A DNA stretch of 8,361 nt, from the NCBI GenBank assembly GCA_009702305.1, contig WLIH01000087.1, positions 1 to 8,361 on the forward strand, read 5' to 3'. The notes beneath the pieces were generated by a model, which worked only from the letters and a program-made list of their open reading frames with translations, did no database searches and was not told where the DNA came from. Position numbers and translations under genes: made by a program. How positions within the stretch are numbered: position 1 is the stretch's first letter; every line of letters starts with the position of its first letter. Below, in pieces: positions 1-5,944 of the stretch. This stretch comes from Actinomycetota bacterium (GTDB taxonomy: Bacteria > Actinomycetota > Actinomycetes > Propionibacteriales > Nocardioidaceae).

Positions 1-61
1 CAGTTGGTAGAGCGCAACCTTGCCAAGGTTGAGGTCGCGAGTTCGAGTCTCGTTGTCCGCT
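1..61 (+). tRNA. tRNA-Gly (anticodon GCC), 5' end cut by window edge
   Basis: The window opens at the base corresponding to tRNA position 13, so about 12 bases of the 5' acceptor and D-stem are missing. What remains folds as a tRNA: D-loop and D-stem 3' side (GAGC, 10-13), anticodon stem CAACC/GGTTG (15-19 with 27-31) around loop TTGCCAA with anticodon GCC at 22-24, T-stem GCGAG/CTCGT (37-41 with 49-53) around TTCGAGT, acceptor 3' strand TGTCCGC (54-60) and discriminator T at 61. No CCA is encoded. It heads a Gly-Cys-Val cluster that is common in actinobacteria and is probably co-transcribed with the next two tRNAs. Confidence 0.95.
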
Positions 62-83
62 CGGAGAGGTAGAAGCCTCCTAC

Positions 84-154
84 GGTGGAGTGGCCGAGAG
101 GCGAGGCAACGGACTGCAAATCCGTCTACACGGGTTCAAATCCCGTCTCCACCT
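84..154 (+). tRNA. tRNA-Cys (anticodon GCA)
   Basis: A complete 71-base tRNA. Acceptor GGTGGAG (84-90) pairs perfectly with CTCCACC (147-153), with discriminator T at 154, the usual U73 of tRNA-Cys. Anticodon stem ACGGA/TCCGT (109-113 with 121-125) encloses CTGCAAA, with anticodon GCA at 116-118. T-stem ACGGG/CCCGT (130-134 with 142-146) encloses TTCAAAT. It lies 22 nt after tRNA-Gly and one base before tRNA-Val, so the three must be cut from one precursor. CCA is not encoded. Confidence 0.97.
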
Positions 155-155
155 C

Positions 156-230
156 GGGCGATTGGCGCAGTGGTAGCGCGCTTCCCTGACACGGAAGAGG
201 TCACTGGTTCAAACCCAGTATCGCCCACCA
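156..230 (+). tRNA. tRNA-Val (anticodon GAC), CCA encoded
   Basis: Acceptor GGGCGAT (156-162) pairs with ATCGCCC (220-226), discriminator A at 227, and CCA is encoded at 228-230. Anticodon stem CTTCC/GGAAG (181-185 with 193-197) encloses CTGACAC, with anticodon GAC at 188-190, which reads GTC and GTT Val codons. It is the last tRNA of the cluster and the only one of the three with a genomic CCA. A strong hairpin follows 5 bases later. Confidence 0.97.
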
Positions 231-234
231 GCAC

Positions 235-276
235 CGACAGCCCCCGACGATGACCGTCGGGGGCTGTCGTCCTTCC
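235..276 (+). terminator. Intrinsic terminator of the tRNA cluster
   Basis: A perfect 15-bp inverted repeat pairs 235-249 with 255-269 around a 5-nt loop (ATGAC, 250-254). The stem core is CAGCCCCCGACG. It is followed by a pyrimidine-rich stretch (TCCTTCCCTCC) with only scattered Ts, as is usual for high-GC actinobacteria. Its position directly after tRNA-Val fits transcription termination of the cluster. Confidence 0.9.
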
Positions 277-571
277 CTCCGGTGATCAGGTCGATGGCCG
301 TGATCGGTCTGGACCCCTCGCTCTCTCGTTGATCGATCGATCAGCCGGCGAGCGTTCGTCACGCTCGCTGCTCGCGGGTCCAGCCTGGAGACGCTGCAGA
401 CCTGTCGTGCGGGCGCCCCTAGGTCTGCCGTGCGCCCCTAGCGTGTGCAGGCCTGCTCCCGGACCGTCGGGTCGACCAGGTCGGGCTCGTCCATGGGGGG
501 ACGCGCCTGACCTGCCGGCCCGCGGACCGGGGCCGGCCCCGCGTCAGGTCGCCGCCCGGCGGCCGCTCTCC
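277..571. other. Intergenic region without a recognisable gene
   Basis: An open frame runs from 329 into the next gene, but residues before the ATG at 584 are an Arg/Pro-rich string without protein character, so I treat this stretch as non-coding. It contains a perfect 14-bp palindrome TGATCGATCGATCA (330-343), a 7-bp hairpin GCGAGCG/CGCTCGC (348-354 with 362-368) and an imperfect direct repeat ending in GCGCCCCTAG (413-422 and 432-441). TAGCGT (439-444) fits the loose actinobacterial -10 pattern TANNNT, but no -35 is evident. The promoter of the downstream gene should lie here; I cannot place it with confidence. Confidence 0.5.
506..548 (+). promoter_or_regulatory. Possible two-tier stem-loop in the 5' leader of the secreted-protein gene
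   Basis: An outer 6-bp stem CCTGAC/GTCAGG (506-511 with 543-548) encloses an inner 7-bp stem CCGGCCC/GGGCCGG (515-521 with 530-536) with an 8-nt loop. It ends 35 nt before the ATG at 584 and leaves the Shine-Dalgarno at 572-577 unpaired. The local sequence is so GC-rich that pairing of this quality can occur by chance. It could be a leader structure or an end-of-transcript hairpin, or nothing. Confidence 0.25.
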
Positions 572-583
572 GAAAGGCCCCCC

Positions 584-1747
<1,164 letters not shown>

Positions 1748-1805
1748 ACAGGTCGTCCTGATCGTCCGACCGGCGCTCGGCGCGGCTCGCCCGAGCCAGG
1801 GCAGG

Positions 1806-1811
1806 TAAAGT
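1806..1811 (+). promoter_or_regulatory. Candidate -10 element of the BLUF gene (leaderless start)
   Basis: TAAAGT fits the actinobacterial -10 consensus TANNNT and ends 5 nt before the GTG at 1817, so transcription could begin at or next to the start codon. No Shine-Dalgarno lies at a usable distance before either GTG 1817 or ATG 1841. The spacing is slightly short, and no -35 is recognisable; instead the palindrome GGCTCGCCCGAGCC (1784-1797) occupies that area. Confidence 0.4.
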
Positions 1812-1816
1812 CGGCG

Positions 1817-2257
1817 GTGCCCTGCACCCGAGCCAGCTGGATGTCCGTGCTCTCCCTCACCTACGTCAGCTCCGCCACCGCCCTCTTCACCGAGGCGGAC
1901 CTGGTCGAGATGCTGGTCTCCATCCGCCCTCGCAACGAGGCGGCCGGGGTCAGCGGGATGCTGCTCTATCGCGACGGCAACATCATCCAGACCCTCGAAG
2001 GTCCGCAGGCGGCCGTGCAGAGCACCTTCGACGCGATCCGCCGCGACACCCGCCATAGCGGCCTGCTGGTGCTGCTCGAGCGCCCGATCGCGGAGCGGGC
2101 CTTCCCGCAGTGGTCGATGGGATTCCGCGCCGTCAGCGACCAGGAGATCAGCGAGATCGAGGGCTACGACCGGTTCCTCGAGCGCAACGACGCAGCCCCG
2201 GCGTCCGCCGACCCTGCGCGCCAGCTGCTGCACCTGTTCCGCCAGCACATGCGCTGA
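1817..2257 (+). CDS. BLUF-domain blue-light (FAD) sensor protein
   Basis: A small cytoplasmic flavoprotein photoreceptor of the BLUF family, which binds FAD and rearranges hydrogen bonds in blue light. Counted from ATG 1841 (138 residues), the key residues are Y8 (in LTYVSSA), N32 (in RNEAAGVSGM), Q50 (in IIQTLEG), W91 and M93 (in WSMGF). They correspond to AppA Y21, N45, Q63, W104 and M106 with exactly the same spacing, so the photocycle residues are all present. RH at 71-72 is the usual D-x-RH motif. Only about 40 residues follow the core, so there is no output domain; it must signal through a partner or by its C-terminal helices. The start is uncertain: GTG 1817 (146 residues) is favoured by an upstream TAAAGT suggesting a leaderless mRNA, while ATG 1841 gives the typical BLUF N-terminus. 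The gene converges on the potassium channel gene with a 21-nt gap. Nothing nearby identifies a partner. Confidence 0.92.
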   Translation: MPCTRASWMSVLSLTYVSSATALFTEADLVEMLVSIRPRNEAAGVSGMLLYRDGNIIQTLEGPQAAVQSTFDAIRRDTRHSGLLVLLERPIAERAFPQWSMGFRAVSDQEISEIEGYDRFLERNDAAPASADPARQLLHLFRQHMR

Positions 2258-2258
2258 C

Positions 2259-2292
2259 CGGTCGAGGCCCGGCATCGCTCAGTCCTCGACCG
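2259..2292. terminator. Candidate bidirectional terminator between convergent genes
   Basis: A perfect 9-bp inverted repeat CGGTCGAGG/CCTCGACCG (2259-2267 with 2284-2292) with a 16-nt loop spans the 21-nt gap between the BLUF stop and the channel stop. It overlaps the last codons of the channel gene. The loop is long and there is no T-tract, so the call rests mainly on its position between two convergent stops. Confidence 0.4.
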
Positions 2293-3385
2293 CGAACTCC
2301 TCGTTGTGGGTGCCGGGTCGCGGCGCCCAGGGCAGCTCCTTGGCCGGGCGTACGACGACCAGCCGGTCGCCGCGGGCCAGCTGCGTGACGACCGGGTCGA
2401 AGTAGCGGTAGACCTTCTCGTCGCGCACGACGGCGATCACCTGGTCGGGCAGGGTCTGCGGCTGCTTGCCGACCTCGTTGACCAGGAGCTCGCGCTCGGC
2501 GACCTCGAGGCCCTCGCCGTAGGTCAGCAGGTCCTCCATCACCGAGCCCAGGGTCGGAGACAGCGACGACAGACCGAGCAGACGGCCGACGGCGTCGGAG
2601 GACGTGATCACGGAGTCGGCACCGGACTGCTTCATGAGCGGCGCGTTCTCCTGCTCGCGCACCGCCGCGACGATCCACGCGTCCGGGTTGAGCTGGCGCA
2701 CGGTGAGCGTCGCCAGGACGTTGGAGTCGTCGCGGTCGGTGGTGATGATGACCTGGTCCGCCTCCGCGACGCCCGCTCGTCGCAGCACCTCGCGCCGGGT
2801 CGCGTCGCCGGTCACCACCGCGAGACCGTCGGCGTGCGCGTCCTGCATGGCGGCCGCGCTCGGGTCGACGACCACGATGCCCTCGCGATCAAGACCGTTG
2901 TTGACCAGGGTCTCGACCGCGCTGCGGCCCTTGGTGCCGTAGCCGATCACGACGACGTGCTTGGACATGTGCTTCCTCCAACGCGAGACGCGGATCATCT
3001 CCCGGCCCTGCGAGGCGAGCACCTCGAGGGTCGTGCCGATCAACAGCACCAGGAAGGCGATGCGGGCGGGCGTGATGACGAACGCGTTGATCAGGCGCGC
3101 GTGGTCGGCGACCGGCGCGATGTCGCCGTACCCGGTCGTGCTGAGGGTGACGGTCGTGTAGTAGATGGCGTCGATCAGGCTGATCGTGTTGGTCGGGTCG
3201 TTGCCGTCGCGGTAGCCCTTACGGTCGAACCACACGATCAGCACCGTGCCGACCAGGATGCCGGTCGCCATCAGCAGCCGGCGTCCGAGCTCCCACCACG
3301 GCGAGCGGGCACGGTCCGGCAGCGAGAGGAGACCGCGCTTGCCGCCCGCGGTCAGGTCGCTGCGGTCCTCGGGCACACGGCCCAC
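2279..3385 (-). CDS. Two-TM potassium channel with RCK (TrkA-N/TrkA-C) regulatory domain
   Basis: 368 residues from GTG 3385. Hydrophobic TM1 (about 37-53), a pore loop with the K+ selectivity filter TTGYGD (83-88), TM2 (about 97-121), then a cytoplasmic RCK N-lobe with the nucleotide-binding Rossmann motif GYGTKG (148-153) and acidic D174 after the second strand, and a TrkA-C lobe (about 290-355). This is the MthK-type layout: a tetrameric channel gated by ligand binding to a ring of RCK domains. GTG 3385 starts one base after the YihY stop and has AGGAG 13 nt upstream, so the pair is probably translationally coupled; GTG 3406 (seven residues longer) and GTG 3376 are alternatives, and the conserved part begins well after all three. 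An internal GGAGG plus ATG at 2968 could yield the RCK domain alone. The ligand cannot be read from the sequence. Confidence 0.93.
   Translation of the reverse strand: MGRVPEDRSDLTAGGKRGLLSLPDRARSPWWELGRRLLMATGILVGTVLIVWFDRKGYRDGNDPTNTISLIDAIYYTTVTLSTTGYGDIAPVADHARLINAFVITPARIAFLVLLIGTTLEVLASQGREMIRVSRWRKHMSKHVVVIGYGTKGRSAVETLVNNGLDREGIVVVDPSAAAMQDAHADGLAVVTGDATRREVLRRAGVAEADQVIITTDRDDSNVLATLTVRQLNPDAWIVAAVREQENAPLMKQSGADSVITSSDAVGRLLGLSSLSPTLGSVMEDLLTYGEGLEVAERELLVNEVGKQPQTLPDQVIAVVRDEKVYRYFDPVVTQLARGDRLVVVRPAKELPWAPRPGTHNEEFAVED
2966..2979 (-). promoter_or_regulatory. Internal Shine-Dalgarno and ATG at the RCK domain boundary
   Basis: On the minus strand GGAGG (2979-2975), a 6-nt spacer AAGCAC and ATG (2968-2966) form an ideal ribosome binding site inside the channel gene, in frame. 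It begins at M140 of the channel, in KHMSKHVVVIGYG, immediately before the first strand of the RCK Rossmann fold. The product would be a 229-residue soluble RCK protein (2279-2968). Part of the Shine-Dalgarno is an AGG Arg codon, which is rare in such a genome. MthK is known to make its free RCK subunits from an internal Met at the equivalent place. Confidence 0.55.
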
Positions 3386-3386
3386 G

Positions 3387-4343
3387 CTAGGGCATCTGCT
3401 CCTCACGACCCGACAGCCGGGCCGAGGTGGTCGACTTCTGCGGCCAGACGGTGTCGAACGCCGCGTTGACGGCAGCGCCGATCAGGACGGCGATCGCCAC
3501 CAGGTAGAGCCAGAGCAGGACGGCGATCGGCGCGGCCAGCGGGCCGTAGATCGACCGGGAGTCCGAGGCCGTCACCGTCAGCACCCAGCGCAGCACGTAG
3601 GACCCGGCGATCCACGCGATCAGGGAGAACGTCGCCCCGGGCAGGTTGAAGCTCCAGTTCGTCCGGACCGGCACCGACACGTGGTAGAGCGTGGCGAGGA
3701 AGCAGATGCACAGCGCCACGACCGTGGGCCAGTAGAAGCCCATCAGCACCTCCGCCCGCTCGGGCAGCCAGTCGCGCACCAGGGTCGGGCCGGCCACCAC
3801 CAGCGGGATCGACACGATGCCCGTCAGCATCGCCATCACGTAGAGGACGAAGGACAGCGCCCGGGTCTTGATGATCCCGCGGTGCCCGCCGAGGCCGTGC
3901 ATGATCGTGATGGTGTCGACGAAGACGTTGAGCGCCCGCGAGCCCGACCAGAGGGCGAGGACGAAGCCCAACGAGATCACGTCGAAGCGCCCCCCACGCA
4001 GGACGTCGTCGATGGTCGGCTCGATGACCCGGTCGACCGCGCTGTCGGTGAGCAGCCGCGACGACATCTCCAGCACGGCCTGGCGTACGTCGTCGACCTG
4101 GGCGGCGGTGAACTGGTCGGTGACGTAGCCGATCGCCCCGGCCAACGCGAAGATCAGCGGCGGCACCGACAGCACCGCGAAGAACGCTGCTTCGGCCGCC
4201 AGGCCGGTGACGCGGTAGCGCAGGCAGGACCCGACCGTGGTGACGACGAGGCGCCAGAGGGTGTGCGCCGCGCGGCGCACCCACGACCTCAGCGCCAGCG
4301 CCACGGGCGATGCCGTGGCGCTGCGCAGGGTCCCGTCAGGCAT
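3387..4343 (-). CDS. YihY/BrkB-family inner membrane protein
   Basis: 318 residues, close to the usual size of the YihY/virulence-factor-BrkB family (older annotation: ribonuclease BN, which is wrong for this family). Visible family marks are a first hydrophobic helix after AEAAFF (50-67), WSGSRA (132-137) and the highly typical SIYGPLAAPIAVLLWLYL (264-281) followed by LIGAAVNA (287-294). About six membrane segments are seen (roughly 50-73, 122-143, 162-186, 203-223, 238-257, 267-295). The biochemical function of the family is not established. ATG 4343 is preceded by no Shine-Dalgarno but by TACCGT 7 nt upstream, which suggests a leaderless mRNA. The potassium channel follows after one base, so the two membrane proteins are probably made from one transcript. 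An ion- or envelope-related role would fit this neighbour but is inference. Confidence 0.92.
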   Translation of the reverse strand: MPDGTLRSATASPVALALRSWVRRAAHTLWRLVVTTVGSCLRYRVTGLAAEAAFFAVLSVPPLIFALAGAIGYVTDQFTAAQVDDVRQAVLEMSSRLLTDSAVDRVIEPTIDDVLRGGRFDVISLGFVLALWSGSRALNVFVDTITIMHGLGGHRGIIKTRALSFVLYVMAMLTGIVSIPLVVAGPTLVRDWLPERAEVLMGFYWPTVVALCICFLATLYHVSVPVRTNWSFNLPGATFSLIAWIAGSYVLRWVLTVTASDSRSIYGPLAAPIAVLLWLYLVAIAVLIGAAVNAAFDTVWPQKSTTSARLSGREEQMP

Positions 4344-4350
4344 AGGTCGT

Positions 4351-4356
4351 ACGGTA
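4351..4356 (-). promoter_or_regulatory. Candidate -10 element of the YihY-channel operon
   Basis: On the minus strand TACCGT fits TANNNT and ends 7 nt before ATG 4343, the spacing expected for a transcript starting on the A of the start codon. No Shine-Dalgarno is present. A recognisable -35 is lacking. The dctA terminator lies just upstream, which supports a separate promoter here. Confidence 0.45.
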
Positions 4357-4375
4357 TCGAGCCGTTTGCGCCATC

Positions 4376-4412
4376 CCCGGACCCGGCGACCCAGCGCGTC
4401 GCCGGATCCGGG
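4376..4412 (-). terminator. Intrinsic terminator of dctA
   Basis: A 15-bp stem pairs 4376-4390 with 4398-4412 around a 7-nt loop. The only non-Watson-Crick position is a G-U pair when read as minus-strand RNA (C-A on the plus strand), which indicates that the minus-strand transcript is the one that folds. It begins 4 bases after the dctA stop. No T-tract follows, typical of high-GC terminators. Confidence 0.8.
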
Positions 4413-4416
4413 CGCG

Positions 4417-5796
4417 TCAGGCCACCGGCACCGGCGTGGGTGACGTCGTCTCGTCCTCGTGGCTGCCGTGGTCGTCGATCATCGTGGTCTCGTCGAACGG
4501 GTCGTCTCCGGCGAGCACCCGGTCGAGCTGGGTCCGGTCGAGGGTCCCGGTCCAGTGGCCGACCAGGACGGTGGCGATGGAGTTGCCCGCGAAGTTGGTG
4601 ACCGCCCGGGCCTCGGACATGAATCGGTCGATGCCGAGGATCAGCCCGACGCCGTCGAGCAGCTCGGGGCGGTGCGAGCTCAGGCCGCCGGCGAGGGTCG
4701 CCATCCCCGCGCCGGTCACGCCGGCCGCGCCCTTGGAGGCGATCATCATGAAGAGCAGCAGCGAGACCTGCTCCCCGATCGACAACGGGTCACCGAGCGC
4801 CTCGGCGATGAAGAGCGAGGCCATCGTCAGGTAGATCGCGGTGCCGTCGAGGTTGAACGAGTAGCCGGTCGGCACGACGACGCCGACGGTCGCCTTGTCG
4901 ACGCCCGCGTGCTCCATCTTGGCGATCAGGCGCGGCAGGGCCGACTCCGAGGAGGAGGTCGACACGATCAGCAGGAACTCCCGGCCGAGGTACTTCAGCA
5001 GGCTGAAGACGTTGAGCCCGGTGGCGAGCTTGAGCAGGGTGCCGAGGACGACGAAGACGAAGAGCGCGCAGGTGACGTAGAAGCCGAACATCAGCACGGC
5101 CAGGCTCTTCAAGGCGCCGAGACCGGTCTCGCCGATGACGGCCGCCATCGCGCCGAAGGCGCCGATCGGCGCGGACCACATGATCATCGAGAGCACCCGG
5201 AAGACCAGCCGCTGCAGCTGCTCGACACCCCGCAGCACGGGCTTGCCCGCGCCCCCCATCGCCTGCAGCGCGAAGCCCACCAGCAGCGCGACGAACAGCG
5301 TCTGCAGCACGTCGCCCGAGGTGAGCGACGAGAGCATCGAGGTCGGGATGATGCCGAGCAGGAAGTCGGTGGTCGAGCCGTGGGCGCCTGCGGCCTGGTC
5401 GATGCCGGCCTCGCGGGTCGCGTCGGTCAGCGTGAGGCCGTCGCCGGGGTGCAGCAGGTTGCCCACCGCCATCCCGATCGCCAGGGCGAAGGTCGACATG
5501 GTGATGAAGTAGCCGAGCGCGAGCCCGCCGACCTTGCCGACGCTGGCAGCGCTGCGCACCGAGCCGACGCCGATGACGATCGTGCAGAAGATGACCGGCT
5601 GGATCATCATCCTGATCAGCGCGACGAACGCCGTGCCGAGCGGCTTGAGCTCGCGCCCCACCGACGGCCAGATCGCGCCGACGGTGATGCCGAGCAGCAC
5701 CGCGACGATGACGGCGATGTAGAGGTAGTGGGTGCGGGAGCGGGCGGGCGCTCCCGACCCGGTGCTGCTCCCCGTGCGGCTCGCTGTGCTGCTCAT
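4417..5796 (-). CDS. dctA: C4-dicarboxylate:cation symporter DctA (DAACS family)
   Basis: 459 residues; ATG 5796 is chosen for the AGGAG (5802-5806) 5 nt upstream, and the longer open frame before it looks non-coding. It takes up succinate, fumarate or malate with protons or sodium across the cytoplasmic membrane. Family marks in order: the serine-rich hairpin-1 motif SSSESALPR (281-289), PTGYSFNLDGTAIYLTMA (309-326) in TM7, hairpin 2 around SKGAAGVTGAG (354-364), and TM8 DRFMSEARAVTNFAGNSIA (390-408) with N401 and N405. SSSESALPR and GYSFNLDGT favour DctA over glutamate/aspartate carriers. It is longer than the roughly 430-residue E. coli protein through a Ser/Thr/Gly-rich N-terminal tail (1-22) and an acidic C-terminal tail (about 430-459). 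It diverges from a CitA/DcuS-type sensor kinase and regulator, which probably control it. Substrate is assigned by family and context. Confidence 0.93.
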   Translation of the reverse strand: MSSTASRTGSSTGSGAPARSRTHYLYIAVIVAVLLGITVGAIWPSVGRELKPLGTAFVALIRMMIQPVIFCTIVIGVGSVRSAASVGKVGGLALGYFITMSTFALAIGMAVGNLLHPGDGLTLTDATREAGIDQAAGAHGSTTDFLLGIIPTSMLSSLTSGDVLQTLFVALLVGFALQAMGGAGKPVLRGVEQLQRLVFRVLSMIMWSAPIGAFGAMAAVIGETGLGALKSLAVLMFGFYVTCALFVFVVLGTLLKLATGLNVFSLLKYLGREFLLIVSTSSSESALPRLIAKMEHAGVDKATVGVVVPTGYSFNLDGTAIYLTMASLFIAEALGDPLSIGEQVSLLLFMMIASKGAAGVTGAGMATLAGGLSSHRPELLDGVGLILGIDRFMSEARAVTNFAGNSIATVLVGHWTGTLDRTQLDRVLAGDDPFDETTMIDDHGSHEDETTSPTPVPVA

Positions 5797-5871
5797 GGCG
5801 TCTCCTGTGCTGGTCCCGTGCTGGCAGGTGGACCCCGATGGTCGGGGGCAGCGCCCACTCTCCGGCGACGT

Positions 5872-5885
5872 GTGACTCCGGTCAC
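5872..5885. promoter_or_regulatory. Candidate operator GTGAC-N4-GTCAC
   Basis: A perfect 5-bp inverted repeat (5872-5876 with 5881-5885, spacer TCCG) forms a 14-bp dyad of the size bound by a regulator dimer. A third GTCAC (5914-5918) is part of a wider 7-bp inverted repeat GTGTGAC (5870-5876) and GTCACAC (5914-5920). The site lies 76-89 bp upstream of the dctA start and about 60 bp upstream of the kinase start. Assignment to the adjacent response regulator is inference from position. Confidence 0.4.
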
Positions 5886-5932
5886 CGTTGTGGTCGTTGA
5901 GTTCATGAGCCACGTCACACCGACGGGTGCGG

Positions 5933-5938
5933 CACAAT
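5933..5938 (+). promoter_or_regulatory. Candidate -10 element of the sensor kinase operon
   Basis: CACAAT matches TANNNT at the key A (second) and T (sixth) positions and lies exactly 6 nt before ATG 5945, which would place the transcript start on the A of the start codon. No Shine-Dalgarno precedes the ATG. The C in the first position and the lack of a clear -35 make it a weak promoter on sequence alone. Confidence 0.4.
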
Positions 5939-5944
5939 CGCGGC

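Larger units (their letters stand above)
5797..5944. promoter_or_regulatory. Divergent regulatory region between dctA and the two-component genes
   Basis: This 148-bp gap must hold both promoters. Next to the dctA start lies AGGAG (5802-5806); a small hairpin CCCCGA-TGG-TCGGGG (5833-5847) would lie in the dctA leader. The GTGAC and GTCAC repeats described separately are at 5870-5920, and the candidate kinase -10 is at 5933-5938. No TA dinucleotide occurs on the minus strand across the gap, so the dctA promoter has no standard TANNNT -10 and may depend on activation. Confidence 0.6.

Noticed and set aside
20..253. 77-codon open frame across the tRNA cluster
   Set aside because: It is fully explained by three folded tRNAs and the terminator.
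1..276. tRNA cluster as the attachment site of an integrated element
   Set aside because: No integrase, no repeated tRNA 3' end downstream, and no change in gene character follows.
329..583. Upstream extension of the secreted-protein reading frame (85 more codons)
   Set aside because: The extension is an Arg/Pro-rich string without protein character, while ATG 584 has a Shine-Dalgarno and begins a proper signal peptide.
3387..4343. Ribonuclease BN function for the YihY-type gene
   Set aside because: The ribonuclease BN label for this family is a historic misannotation; the protein is a multi-pass membrane protein without nuclease motifs.
2306..4601. Two long plus-strand open frames (2306-3469 and 3246-4601) opposite the channel and YihY genes
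   Set aside because: They are antisense shadows of two well-recognised proteins, with compositions typical of frame artefacts.
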